A DNA stretch of 64,000 nucleotides from an uncultured Clostridia bacterium (GTDB taxonomy: Bacteria > Bacillota > Clostridia > Oscillospirales > Acutalibacteraceae), in the NCBI GenBank assembly GCA_946186665.1, contig CAMHOE010000001.1:1-64000 (forward strand), read 5' to 3'. A program made the translations under genes and the position numbers. This document shows, in pieces, positions 55,485 to 64,000 of the stretch (position 1 is the first letter of the stretch; every line of letters begins with the position of its first letter). The notes under the pieces are model-generated. The model had not been told where the DNA came from, made no database searches, and saw only the letters and a program-made list of their open reading frames with translations.

Positions 55485-57645
55485 ATTTTATCAGGACTAT
55501 CACGAGCTTGTTGAGCTTATGAAAAAGAGTGAACACGGCTATGACTTTGATCTGGTAGACAGGGCATATCGCTTTGCAGATGAAAAGCACGGTGATCAGC
55601 GCCGAGCGTCAGGAATACCGTATATTCTTCATCCTACTTCAGTTGCCTGTATACTTGCAGAGCTTGGTATGGACAGTGAATCACTTGCAGCTGCACTTCT
55701 TCATGATGTGGTGGAGGACACTCCTGTTACTCTCGATGAGATAATATCCCTTTTCGGCGAGGAAATAGCAGGGCTTATAGACGGTGTTACAAAGCTGGGA
55801 AAGATACCTTATTCTTCAAGAGAAGAGCAGCAGGCGGAAAACATCCGCAAGATGCTTATTGCTATGTCAAATGACATAAGGGTAATAATTATCAAGCTTG
55901 CAGACAGACTGCACAATATGCGGACGATAGAATGTATGAAGGAACAGCACCGCCGTGACAAGGCTCTTGAAGTAATGGAGGTGTATGCGCCTATAGCGCA
56001 CAGGCTTGGTATCCGTGCCATAAAAGAGGAGCTGGAGGATCTCTCTATAAGATACCTTGACCCGATCGGCTATATGGAAATAGAAAGACAGCTTGAAAAG
56101 AGGAGCAAGGACAGGATAAACTTTGTTGCCGAAATAAAGCAGAGTCTTTATGAGCGTCTGAAAACAGAGGTCAACAATGTCTATATTTCAGGACGTGTCA
56201 AGAGTATACACGGAATTTATAAAAAGACCTTCATGAAGGGCAAGACGATGGATCAGATATATGACATCTTTGCTGTACGTGTCATTGTGGAGTCTGTGGC
56301 TGACTGCTATAATGTGCTCGGTATAGTGCATGATATGTACAAGCCTCTGCCAAACAGATTTAAGGATTATATATCTACCCCTAAGCCGAATATGTATCAG
56401 TCACTGCACACCACAGTTATCGGCAAAGAGGGCATACCCTTTGAGATTCAGATAAGAACATGGGAAATGCACTATACTGCTGAATATGGTATCGCTGCAC
56501 ACTGGAAATATAAAGAGGGTATCACGAAGAAAGACTCACTTGATGAACGCCTTGCATGGATACGCAAAATGCTTGAAAACCAGAGCGACAATGATTCTAC
56601 TGATATCGTACGCACGATAAAGATGGATCTCGTGCCTGAAGAGGTATTTGTGTTTACTCCCAAGGGAGATGTCATCAACCTGCCTACCGGCGCTACTGTT
56701 ATTGACGTTGCCTATGCGATACACAGCGGAGTAGGAAACCGGATGATAGGCGCGAAGGTAGACAAGCGTATAGTGCCCATAGATTATAAAGTTAAAACCG
56801 GCGAAATCGTAGAGATAATCACATCCAAGGAGGTCGGAGGTCCTAAGAGAGACTGGCTGAATATTGTCAAGACAAGCGAAGCGAGAAGCAAGATACGAAC
56901 ATGGTTCAAGCACGAGAAGCGTGATGAAAATATAGCAGAGGGTAAAGCCCAGCTTGAGACCGAGTTCAGAAGGCTGAGCATCCATGTTCCGGAAAAGGAG
57001 CTGGAGGAGTTCTTGTCTGATGTGTTCAAGCGTCAGAACTGCAATACCCTTGATGATTTTTATGCTTCCATAGGTTACGGCGGCATACAGCTGTGGAGGA
57101 TATTGCCGAAGCTCAAGGAAGAATACATCAAGAAATACACCACTCCCGAGCCTGTACAGGTCGTTATTACAGAACCTGCTAAAAGAAAGGTCAGCGGAGG
57201 AGTTCATGTTGAGGGAATTGACGACTGTCTTGTGAAGTACTCACGCTGCTGCAATCCGCTTCCGGGAGATGATATCATCGGATTTATCACACGGGGCTAT
57301 GGCGTGTCCATTCATAAGAGATCCTGTTCAAATGTACCCAAAGATATCAGTGAATGTGAAGAGCCGGAGCGCTGGGTAAATGCGGAATGGGCTGATCAGA
57401 TCACTAATGAGACATTCCAGTCCACACTACAGATAATGGCAACAGACCGCACAGGACTTCTTGCGGATATTACAAATCAGCTGTCATCAATGCACCTGTT
57501 CATACACAATCTTAATTCACGTGAGACAAAAAATGGAATGGCAAATATTGAGGTATCCATTACCGTAAACAGTATCGGTCATCTTAAAATGGTGATAAGC
57601 CGGCTCAGCGGCATAAACGGAATAGTATCAATAGGAAGAAATTGA
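55465..57645 (+). CDS. rel: Bifunctional (p)ppGpp synthetase/hydrolase Rel
   Basis: 726 residues from the ATG at 55465 with AAAGGAGG upstream; the in-frame TTG at 55459 is too close to it. The hydrolase HD domain has [11 protein letters not shown] and [11 protein letters not shown], which are intact. The synthetase domain has [18 protein letters not shown] and [18 protein letters not shown] domain ([19 protein letters not shown]), a Cys-bearing region ([16 protein letters not shown]) and a C-terminal ACT domain follow. It makes and removes the alarmone (p)ppGpp on amino acid starvation at the ribosome. In Bacillus apt lies between recJ and relA; here recJ and rel overlap directly. Confidence 0.97.
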   Translation: MSETTHKFYQDYHELVELMKKSEHGYDFDLVDRAYRFADEKHGDQRRASGIPYILHPTSVACILAELGMDSESLAAALLHDVVEDTPVTLDEIISLFGEEIAGLIDGVTKLGKIPYSSREEQQAENIRKMLIAMSNDIRVIIIKLADRLHNMRTIECMKEQHRRDKALEVMEVYAPIAHRLGIRAIKEELEDLSIRYLDPIGYMEIERQLEKRSKDRINFVAEIKQSLYERLKTEVNNVYISGRVKSIHGIYKKTFMKGKTMDQIYDIFAVRVIVESVADCYNVLGIVHDMYKPLPNRFKDYISTPKPNMYQSLHTTVIGKEGIPFEIQIRTWEMHYTAEYGIAAHWKYKEGITKKDSLDERLAWIRKMLENQSDNDSTDIVRTIKMDLVPEEVFVFTPKGDVINLPTGATVIDVAYAIHSGVGNRMIGAKVDKRIVPIDYKVKTGEIVEIITSKEVGGPKRDWLNIVKTSEARSKIRTWFKHEKRDENIAEGKAQLETEFRRLSIHVPEKELEEFLSDVFKRQNCNTLDDFYASIGYGGIQLWRILPKLKEEYIKKYTTPEPVQVVITEPAKRKVSGGVHVEGIDDCLVKYSRCCNPLPGDDIIGFITRGYGVSIHKRSCSNVPKDISECEEPERWVNAEWADQITNETFQSTLQIMATDRTGLLADITNQLSSMHLFIHNLNSRETKNGMANIEVSITVNSIGHLKMVISRLSGINGIVSIGRN

Positions 57646-57655
57646 GGAAAAATAT

Positions 57656-58111
57656 ATGAAAGCAGTAATTCAAAGGGTATCCGAATGCAGTGTAACTGTA
57701 GACGGAAATGTTACCGGAAGTATCAAAGATGGCTTTCTGATACTTTTAGGAGTAGAGTCCGGAGATACCAGAGCCGAAGCCGAGAAGCTCAGCTCAAAGA
57801 TCGCAGGACTAAGGGTCTTTACGGATGAAAACGATAAGATGAATTTGTCACTTGCTGACATCAACGGTTCTGTACTGGTAGTGTCAAACTTCACACTGTG
57901 TGCGAACTGCCGTAAGGGCAGACGCCCGAACTTCGAAGCGGCTGCGCGGCCTGATACAGCTGAGCCGCTGTATGAATATTTTTGTGAGTGCATGAAGAAA
58001 AACGGGATCCAAAAAGTGGAGAAGGGTGTTTTCGGAGCAGACATGAAGGTTTCCTTACTTAACGACGGACCTGTGACACTTATTATTGATACAGCTCAGC
58101 TGGCTGTATAG
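57656..58111 (+). CDS. dtd: D-aminoacyl-tRNA deacylase
   Basis: 151 residues, full length. [19 protein letters not shown] opens the family. [27 protein letters not shown] and [17 protein letters not shown] follow, the last where SQFTL is usual. The cross-subunit motif near the end is [11 protein letters not shown] (GPVT). It removes D-amino acids and glycine wrongly attached to tRNA. It is 10 bases after rel, an old Firmicutes gene pair. Confidence 0.96.
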   Translation: MKAVIQRVSECSVTVDGNVTGSIKDGFLILLGVESGDTRAEAEKLSSKIAGLRVFTDENDKMNLSLADINGSVLVVSNFTLCANCRKGRRPNFEAAARPDTAEPLYEYFCECMKKNGIQKVEKGVFGADMKVSLLNDGPVTLIIDTAQLAV

Positions 58112-58228
58112 GACGTGCAAGTCTTTCAGTTTTACACAAAAACATTGCGTAAAGCTGAAAACTTTATTGTTTCGGATATCGTTTCAATGAACTTTGAACT
58201 TTAAAATTTAGCTGCGAAAACAGGCGAT

Positions 58229-58263
58229 TTAACGCTGTTAAGGAATTTACCTCATAGCGTTAA
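58229..58263 (+). other. 8-bp inverted repeat in the dtd-MBL gap
   Basis: TTAACGCT (58229-58236) and AGCGTTAA (58256-58263). The 238-base gap 58112-58349 holds no gene I can support and no good promoter. The inverted repeat is the only structure I see. Confidence 0.35.
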
Positions 58264-58349
58264 GAGATGCAAAGTAATGACCGTGGGATAAAAAACGGCT
58301 TTTGACTTTGTTTTTGGGTTTTAATACTTTTTCAGGAAGGATAGTTTTT

Positions 58350-58997
58350 ATGGTGAAGGTAGAGTGTTTTCCCCTTGGAGAGCTTCAGGCAAACTGTTAT
58401 TTTGTGACGGAAGGGAATGATATGTCGCTTCTGATTGATCCCGGTGAGCCTTCGTCTGATGTGGAAAAAAGGGTCAGAGAATTCGGGGAGAAGAAGCTGC
58501 GCTATATCCTGCTGACTCACGGACATTTTGATCACATCGGCGGTGCTGCCCATTTCAAGAGACTATTTCCTGATGCACAGATAGTAATAAGTGAAAAGGA
58601 CTCGGCTTTTACCAGAGAAAACAGACTGAACCTGTCGCTTTTCTTTATGGACAGCTTCGATACTTTCGATGCGGATATCACAGTAAACGACGGCGATAAG
58701 CTGGAATTTGGCAGAGAAACAATAAGTATCATGTCTACGCCCGGACATACCGCAGGCGGAGTGTGCTATCTTTTAGGAGACTGTATTTTTACAGGAGATA
58801 CAGTGATGAGCGGAACTACCGGAAGAATGGACTTTCCTACAGGAAGCAGCAGGGATATGTTCCGTTCAGTTGCAAGGATCGCTTCAATCAAAGAAGATCT
58901 TAAAATGTACTGTGGTCACGGAGAGGCTACCACGCTTGGATACGAGCGTGAGCATAATATTTACATGAGGAAAGACCGTTATGACGATTTATATTGA
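58350..58997 (+). CDS. MBL-fold metallohydrolase (glyoxalase II-like)
   Basis: 215 residues from the ATG at 58350, with AGGAAGGA upstream. LGELQANCYFV and LLIDPGEPSSDV start the fold. The metal site is LLTHGHFDHIGGAAHF (HxHxDH), then STPGHTAGGVCYLL, FTGDTVM and YCGHGEATTLG. Such YqgX/GloB-like enzymes hydrolyse thioesters, often S-lactoylglutathione or a relative; the true substrate is not known here. The end overlaps hemZ by 17 bases, so the two are coupled. Confidence 0.9.
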   Translation: MVKVECFPLGELQANCYFVTEGNDMSLLIDPGEPSSDVEKRVREFGEKKLRYILLTHGHFDHIGGAAHFKRLFPDAQIVISEKDSAFTRENRLNLSLFFMDSFDTFDADITVNDGDKLEFGRETISIMSTPGHTAGGVCYLLGDCIFTGDTVMSGTTGRMDFPTGSSRDMFRSVARIASIKEDLKMYCGHGEATTLGYEREHNIYMRKDRYDDLY

Positions 58998-60468
58998 TCA
59001 TCAATTCCATTATGAAACAGAAAACCTTGTCAGGCTTTTTTTTCCGAACGATAAGCTTACTGTCACAAAGGAGATGCCTCAGGAAAAGACTCTGCCCTTT
59101 ATTTCGGCACTTCTCAGCCGGAAGGACGGAATTGCTGAGATCAATGTCACTGTAGAGACAGAAAGCCGTTTTTCAGAGGGCAGTAAATCCTTGAAGTCTG
59201 ATAATGAAAAGGATATCGAACGTGCAATAGCCGTTTGTCTGTATGAGCAGCTTGTAAAGGTCACAGGCAGATATCAGCCCTGGGGAATACTTACAGGTGT
59301 GCGCCCTATAAAGCTGTTCAGACGTCTTGCAGAGAGCGGTGGAAGAGAATTTGCCGAAGCTTACTTCAAAAATGAACTGTTAGTCTCAGATGAAAAAACG
59401 AGGCTCGCTTCTGTCACCGAAGGGTATGAAAAAAAAATACTTGCACTGAGTGTACCGAAGTCTTTCAGTCTTTATGTTTCCATACCGTTCTGTCCTTCAC
59501 GCTGTTCCTACTGCTCTTTTGTGTCTCAGTCTGTAGAGAGTGCCAAAAAGCTTATTGCACCGTACTTTGAGCTTTTGTGCCGTGAAATAGAATATACTGC
59601 AAAAATAACAGCAGAATGCGGACTCAGACTTGAAAGCGTCTATATCGGCGGCGGCACTCCGACAACGCTTGATGCTGTACAGCTCAGGGTACTTACAGAT
59701 ACAATAAGCTCATGCTTTGATATGAGTACCTGTCGGGAATTCACTGTTGAAGCCGGACGTCCTGACACAATAACAGAAGATAAACTCAGAGCCATTCTTG
59801 ACGGCGGCGCCGACAGGATAAGCATAAATCCCCAGACACTGAACGATGCCGTGCTGAAGGTAATAGGCAGAAAGCATGATTCAGCGCAGACTCTTAATGC
59901 TTACGGTCTTGCAAGGGAGGCAGGCTTTAAACATATCAATATGGACCTTATAGCAGGGCTGCCCACAGAGACAGTCGAAAGCTTTGTTTCAACACTGGAT
60001 GATATATGTTCACTTTCGCCTGAGAGCATTACCGTTCATACACTCGCAATGAAGCGATCCTCACATCTTACTATGCAGGGAAGAATGATAGATACAGACA
60101 CCGAAGTGCCCGCTGCAAGGATGCTGCGTTACTGCGAAAAGAAGCTTACAAGTGAGAATTACCATCCATATTATCTTTACCGTCAGACAAGGATGGAGGG
60201 CAATCTTGAAAATGTGGGATGGTCAAAGGAAGGCTATGACGGGCTTTACAATGTGTTCGTAATGGACGAGACGCATACGATAATCGGTTGTGGGGCAGGT
60301 GCGGTGACAAAGCTCAAAAAGCCATGTTCCGAAGAGCTTGAACGCATATTTAACTATAAATATCCGTATGAATATATCAACGGCTTTGATGAAATGCTGA
60401 AACGAAAAGAGAGGGTGAGAGAATACTATGAGGAACTGGCTGAATACCTATCGGAGATATGCATGTGA
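58981..60468 (+). CDS. hemZ: Radical SAM coproporphyrinogen III oxidase-like protein HemZ
   Basis: 495 residues. The N-terminal 170 residues are the HemZ-specific part (WGILTGVRPIKLFRRL). The radical SAM cluster motif is PFCPSRCSYCSF (CxxxCxxC), with GGGTPTTL and EAGRPDTIT after it. HemZ is named as an oxygen-independent coproporphyrinogen oxidase, but family members without other heme genes may do something else, and no other hem gene is in the window. It overlaps the MBL gene by 17 bases and the kinase gene by 41 bases. Confidence 0.9.
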   Translation: MTIYIDHQFHYETENLVRLFFPNDKLTVTKEMPQEKTLPFISALLSRKDGIAEINVTVETESRFSEGSKSLKSDNEKDIERAIAVCLYEQLVKVTGRYQPWGILTGVRPIKLFRRLAESGGREFAEAYFKNELLVSDEKTRLASVTEGYEKKILALSVPKSFSLYVSIPFCPSRCSYCSFVSQSVESAKKLIAPYFELLCREIEYTAKITAECGLRLESVYIGGGTPTTLDAVQLRVLTDTISSCFDMSTCREFTVEAGRPDTITEDKLRAILDGGADRISINPQTLNDAVLKVIGRKHDSAQTLNAYGLAREAGFKHINMDLIAGLPTETVESFVSTLDDICSLSPESITVHTLAMKRSSHLTMQGRMIDTDTEVPAARMLRYCEKKLTSENYHPYYLYRQTRMEGNLENVGWSKEGYDGLYNVFVMDETHTIIGCGAGAVTKLKKPCSEELERIFNYKYPYEYINGFDEMLKRKERVREYYEELAEYLSEICM

Positions 60469-61390
60469 TATAAACCGTATTGATCTTGAAGCAAGGAACA
60501 ATCCTGAGGATTTTGTTCTTACAGCAGAAAAGGTATTTCATAATGATATCCGACAGATCGCAGACAGAATAATGAATAACCCCGGCAAGCATCATATTAT
60601 CTTTTTGTCAGGTCCCTCAAGCAGCGGCAAGACAACAAGCGGCAAGAAGCTTCTTGAAGAGTTTGAAAGAAAGGGCTGTCACACTATACTCGTTTCCATG
60701 GATGATTTCTATCTTGGAGCTGAGAACATAAAGCTTCTTCCAAATGGAAAACCTGATTTTGAGTCTGTAGAAGCTCTTGATATTCCTCTTATGTTAAGCT
60801 GTGTAAATAAGATCGCTAAAACCGGGGAGTGTGATATCCCCATATATGATTTCAAACAGAGCAGGCGCAGCGGACGCACAAGACATCTGAAGCTTGAAAA
60901 TGACTCTGTAATAATAATCGAGGGTATACACGCCCTCAATCCTGTATTCGATGGTGCTGTACCGGGAGAATACCTCAGCAAGATATATGTCAGTGTTAAG
61001 CAGGGAATAAAGGATAACGAGAAATATATACTCACACCGAGAGAGGTCCGTCTTGTACGCAGGATAATGCGTGACAACAGCTTCCGCAAGACTGATCCGG
61101 AAAAAATGATCGGAATGTGGAATGAAGTGGTCGAGGGTGAGATGAAGTATATCCGCCCGTATCGTTATTCAAGCGATTTCACTATAAATACAATTCACAT
61201 TTATGAGCCATGTGTTATGAAGGATAAGGTGATAAAGCTTCTTTCACAAATCGGAAGCGGCAGCCCTGCATTTGAAACAGCAGAGCATCTTATCCGTTCT
61301 CTTGAGCGCTTTGAGTCTATTGACAGCTCTATTGTGCCGAAGAACTCTCTTATCAGAGAATTTATTGGCGGAGGTTCGTACCAGTATTGA
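60428..61390 (+). CDS. Uridine kinase-like nucleoside kinase
   Basis: 320 residues. The N-terminal 50 residues form a short helical extension. The P-loop is FLSGPSSSGKTTSGKKLL, then VSMDDFYLGAENIKLLPNG, DIPIYDFKQSRRSGRT and IIIEGIHALNPVF; RLVRRIMRDNSFRKTDPEKM is the lid region. This matches the Udk/PRK family, probably ATP-dependent phosphorylation of uridine or a related nucleoside. It lacks the TGS-like N-terminal domain of longer clostridial relatives. The start lies within the end of hemZ. It closes the recJ operon. Confidence 0.88.
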   Translation: MRNWLNTYRRYACDINRIDLEARNNPEDFVLTAEKVFHNDIRQIADRIMNNPGKHHIIFLSGPSSSGKTTSGKKLLEEFERKGCHTILVSMDDFYLGAENIKLLPNGKPDFESVEALDIPLMLSCVNKIAKTGECDIPIYDFKQSRRSGRTRHLKLENDSVIIIEGIHALNPVFDGAVPGEYLSKIYVSVKQGIKDNEKYILTPREVRLVRRIMRDNSFRKTDPEKMIGMWNEVVEGEMKYIRPYRYSSDFTINTIHIYEPCVMKDKVIKLLSQIGSGSPAFETAEHLIRSLERFESIDSSIVPKNSLIREFIGGGSYQY

Positions 61391-61530
61391 TAAGGTTCCG
61401 TTGCTGAGCTTCCTCAGTGAAGCAGTCAGTTTATTCCGATATTATCAAATATTTGGCACTATACCGCATATAGATATCAAAATGTTTTAAATTATCCGCA
61501 AAAAACAAATAATAATCGTTATAAAAGCTA

Positions 61531-61559
61531 TTGAAGTGTAAGATGAATGGTGATATAAT
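61531..61559 (+). promoter_or_regulatory. Promoter of the zinc-ribbon gene (extended -10)
   Basis: TTGAAG (61531-61536), a 17-base spacer, with TGA before TATAAT (61554-61559). Confidence 0.8.
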
Positions 61560-61579
61560 ATTTAAAATTGTGTAAGAAC

Positions 61580-61624
61580 AGCCGCTTGATAACAGCGCAG
61601 GGCTGTGTTTTTAAGCGGCTTTTG
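61580..61624 (+). promoter_or_regulatory. Nested hairpin in the leader of the zinc-ribbon gene
   Basis: AGCCGCTT (61580-61587) pairs with AAGCGGCT (61613-61620), enclosing ACAGC-GCAGG-GCTGT (61592-61606). Only TTTT follows the outer stem. It lies between the promoter at 61531 and the start at 61656, so it may be a leader attenuator or the end signal of the operon upstream. Confidence 0.5.
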
Positions 61625-61655
61625 AATGAGCCTACTATGACAGGAGGATGAAATC

Positions 61656-62105
61656 ATGAGTATGATGGATGATGTTTTGCTTAATGCAAGATCGGTTGTG
61701 GATTCTGTTGGAAATAAAGCAGGTAAAGTCATAGACAGATCAAAACTCAGACTTGCAGCTTTGGATGTAAGATCCGAGCTTTCAAAAAAATACAGACTTC
61801 TTGGAAGAGTCTGCTATGAAGCAAACAAATCAGGAAAGAATTATGAAGCCGGAATAAAGAAGCTTCAGGGCGAGATAAATGAGCTTAATGAGCAGCTCAG
61901 CAAGATCAAGGAAATGCTCGTTCAGACAGGCGATAAAGTTAAGTGTCCGGATTGCGGCACATATAACGCAAAAGGCTCTGTTTTCTGCAATAGATGCGGA
62001 ACAAAGCTACCTGTGACAAAAGCAGATAATGACGATGAGTTCACTATAGAAGAGCTTCTGGCTTATGCAGAAGAGGATCTTGATGAAGATATTTCTGATT
62101 TCTGA
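61656..62105 (+). CDS. Small coiled-coil protein with C-terminal zinc ribbon
   Basis: 149 residues. The first 90 are helical, with a likely coiled coil (GIKKLQGEINELNEQLSKIKE). A zinc ribbon follows, CPDCGTYNAKGSVFCNRCGTKL (four cysteines at about 103, 106, 118 and 121). The tail is acidic. This resembles small zinc-ribbon proteins common in clostridia, with no known function that I can name. The start has CAGGAGG and the gene has its own promoter. Confidence 0.8.
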   Translation: MSMMDDVLLNARSVVDSVGNKAGKVIDRSKLRLAALDVRSELSKKYRLLGRVCYEANKSGKNYEAGIKKLQGEINELNEQLSKIKEMLVQTGDKVKCPDCGTYNAKGSVFCNRCGTKLPVTKADNDDEFTIEELLAYAEEDLDEDISDF

Positions 62106-62136
62106 TCCTCTGTCCGGAACCTGATGAGGTATCCTG

Positions 62137-62174
62137 ATATTGCACCGTATAATTATTGTTATGCGGTGCAATAT
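62137..62174 (+). terminator. Hairpin after the zinc-ribbon gene
   Basis: ATATTGCACCG (62137-62147) pairs with CGGTGCAATAT (62164-62174). No proper T run follows (TCTTGATTG). It is a likely transcript end but an atypical one. Confidence 0.5.
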
Positions 62175-62309
62175 TCTTGATTGACACTTCATGCCCCCCG
62201 AAAAGGGCGGTCCGGTCCTGTTATTAATTAATATTTTCATATCATTATTTCTGTCTGATACTGTACTCTTGTTTTCAGAGAACGGTACAGATCGAAAGGA
62301 AGTGCTTTG

Positions 62310-64000
62310 GTGTCGGGTAAAACTAAAGAGAGAAGATCGCAGTCCTTCCTGAAGGGCGCAATGGTACTTGGCGGAAGTATGGTCGTTGTAAAGCTGATGG
62401 GTATGATCTATAAGATACTTCTTTCCAGTCAGTACGGCGGCGTGGGTACAGGTCTTTTCAATGCTGCATATGCGCTGTATAATCCGCTGTTCATGCTTTC
62501 AACAGCAGGCTTTCCGATAGCTATTTCAAGAATGGTGTCCGAAAGTGTCACAAAAAAACGTTTCAGGGATGTTAAGCAGATACATAGGATATCTGTTCCG
62601 ATATTTGTTGTTGCGGGCTGTGTTTGTTTTCTTGCGATGATACTGGGCGGTTTTATTTATGTCAATGTAATAAATGCCGGCAATGCGATATTTGCACTGC
62701 TGTGTTTGTCGCCCACGATATTTTTCGGCTGTCTTATGTCCATCTACAGAGGATATTTTGAAGGCATGCGCAACATGGTGCCTACAGCCGTATCTGAGAT
62801 AATAGAAGCTTCCTGCAAGCTGTTTTTAGGACTTGCAGCTTCATATATCGTCACTCAGTACTGCATGGGGCAGTACAACAGTACAGGTTATGTGCTCGGC
62901 ATAAAATGTGCTACTCTGACCGAAGCTGAGTCAGCTACGATCCCAATTGCCATTGGTGCGGCTATAACGGGTATTTCTTTAGGCTCATTGTTCGGCTTTC
63001 TGTACCTGTTTATCAGATATAAAAGAGGCGGCGATGGTATAACAAAAGAGGAGCTTGTAAATTCTCCGCCTCCAAGACAGTCCGGTCAGACTCTGAGGAT
63101 CATGATACGCACGGCTATTCCGATAGGTCTTGGATCCATTATCATGAGTATTGCCGATATGATAGACTCTACTCTTGTAAATATCCGCATAAACAATATA
63201 ATGCAGTCCGACCCGAAAGCACTGCTGAATGTATACGGTTCTCTTATTCCTGATAATGTATATTATTCAAGTGAAACTCACACCTATCTTTACGGCTGCT
63301 ATGGCATTGCGCTTACTCTTATGATGCTGATTACTGCTGTTACACAGGTTTTCGGAACTACGGCTCTTCCGTCAGTTACAGCTGCATGGACAAGCAAAAA
63401 TAAGCTCCAGCTTAAAAAGAGTATGGAAACCGTTTTAAGAGTTACCGCTCTCGTTACAATACCCTCAGGCATAGGAATGTCTGTTTTGGCTGAGCCGCTC
63501 CTTTCGCTGATATACAGCGGCAGCTCTGTTTTTGAAGAGGTAGAGATAGGTTCGAGAGTCCTTACGGTTATGGGTATATCAGTAATTTTCATAGCTACAA
63601 GCACCCCTCTTTGCAGTATGCTTCAGGCTATAGGCAGGATGGATGTACCGCTGAAGCTTTTTGCCATTGGTATGGTTATAAAGATAGTTGTAAACTATAT
63701 TCTTGTAGGTATTCCTGAAATAAATATTCAGGGCGCAAATATCGGTTCGATCGTATGCTATTGTTTTGTTGCTATTGTAGCTTTGTATGTGCTGTGCAGA
63801 GAAACAGGTATTGTCCCAGATTTTGTATCTATCTTTGTAAAGCCCTTGTTTGCTGCTGTAGTCTGCGGTGTTTCTGCATATTTCTCTGAAATAGTATTCG
63901 ATTATTTCTTCCGACAGAGAATAGCTACCATACTTTCTGTGATGGTGGCAATAGTTGTATATGTATTTGCGCTGTTTTTATTCAAGGCGATAAAAAGGGA
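62310..64000 (+). CDS. MurJ/SpoVB-like polysaccharide flippase, 5' part
   Basis: 563 codons are visible and the frame runs off the window. It starts with GTG at 62310 (VSGKTKERRSQSFLKGAM) behind AAAGGA. The N-terminus MVLGGSMVVVKLMGMIYKI and then GTGLFNAAYALYNPLFMLS, GFPIAISRMVSES are typical of the MVF/MATE-like SpoVB and MurJ group. At least a dozen membrane segments are visible. These proteins move lipid II or other lipid-linked sugars across the membrane. Whether it is the essential MurJ or a SpoVB-type spore protein cannot be told; no spore gene is beside it. Confidence 0.88.
   Translation, partial: MSGKTKERRSQSFLKGAMVLGGSMVVVKLMGMIYKILLSSQYGGVGTGLFNAAYALYNPLFMLSTAGFPIAISRMVSESVTKKRFRDVKQIHRISVPIFVVAGCVCFLAMILGGFIYVNVINAGNAIFALLCLSPTIFFGCLMSIYRGYFEGMRNMVPTAVSEIIEASCKLFLGLAASYIVTQYCMGQYNSTGYVLGIKCATLTEAESATIPIAIGAAITGISLGSLFGFLYLFIRYKRGGDGITKEELVNSPPPRQSGQTLRIMIRTAIPIGLGSIIMSIADMIDSTLVNIRINNIMQSDPKALLNVYGSLIPDNVYYSSETHTYLYGCYGIALTLMMLITAVTQVFGTTALPSVTAAWTSKNKLQLKKSMETVLRVTALVTIPSGIGMSVLAEPLLSLIYSGSSVFEEVEIGSRVLTVMGISVIFIATSTPLCSMLQAIGRMDVPLKLFAIGMVIKIVVNYILVGIPEINIQGANIGSIVCYCFVAIVALYVLCRETGIVPDFVSIFVKPLFAAVVCGVSAYFSEIVFDYFFRQRIATILSVMVAIVVYVFALFLFKAIKR

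Overview
The window reads as a chromosome segment of a low-to-moderate GC Gram-positive anaerobe of the class Clostridia. A Ruminococcus-like (Oscillospiraceae) origin is my best inference. The signs are Firmicutes-type gene sets and orders: addBA, recJ-rel-dtd, hemZ, type III coaX, groESL behind a perfect CIRCE operator, and a 4Fe-4S type purF. Further signs are a split purine finishing step (stand-alone AICAR transformylase plus a PurO-like IMP cyclohydrolase) and large Ser/Glu/Lys-rich surface or signalling proteins. I saw no rRNA, tRNA, CRISPR array, integrase or prophage genes.

Layout. 1-4345: the right end of a surface O-acylation cassette (MBOAT acyltransferase fragment, DHHW protein, FkbH-like HAD protein, acyl carrier protein), closed by a terminator. 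4539-7764: a small minus-strand exported protein, then a class A penicillin-binding protein with an acidic, Gly-rich tail. 7845-10376: homoserine dehydrogenase and aspartokinase. 10619-17399: rlmB, a 1778-residue protein whose C-terminus looks like a P-type ATPase without its catalytic motifs, and rpe. 17623-20905: a double DUF3592 membrane protein, an unknown protein and proC. 20954-21285: a MITE-like element with roughly 40-bp terminal inverted repeats and many hairpins. 21572-30556: prfB (without the usual programmed frameshift), addB, addA and an mntP-like gene. 30773-37904: a purine operon, purE-purF-purM-purN-IMP cyclohydrolase-AICAR transformylase-purD. 38163-40205: CIRCE-groES-groEL. 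40478-43514: a transmembrane Ser/Thr kinase with RCC1-like extracellular repeats, interrupted by a frameshift. 43607-45326 (minus): coaX and an MscS channel. 45584-48601: a MORN-repeat protein. 48721-51899: a two-component system, a thioredoxin-reductase-like protein and a zinc-ribbon protein. 51976-53169 (minus): a second DHHW protein, a lipoprotein. 53439-61390: a compact operon, recJ-rel-dtd-MBL hydrolase-hemZ-nucleoside kinase, with several overlapping genes. 61656-64000: a zinc-ribbon protein and the start of a MurJ/SpoVB-like flippase.

How the parts fit. The left-edge cassette has the parts of a Dlt-like acylation system, but with an FkbH-like protein at the place where a DltA-type adenylating enzyme might be expected. 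This suggests an acyl group, possibly glyceryl, carried on the ACP and passed across the membrane to a surface polymer. The PBP, MurJ-like flippase, Ser/Thr kinase and second DHHW protein add to an envelope theme. The rest is core metabolism: the aspartate pathway, proline, purines, CoA, protein folding, recombination and ppGpp control.

Start codons were chosen from ribosome-binding sites. In several genes this moved the start inward from the longest open frame (4892, 34009, 34729, 36645, 40478, 44386, 49392, 50655, 55465, 58350). Several promoters share an extended -10 element (TGn then TATAAT or TATTAT).
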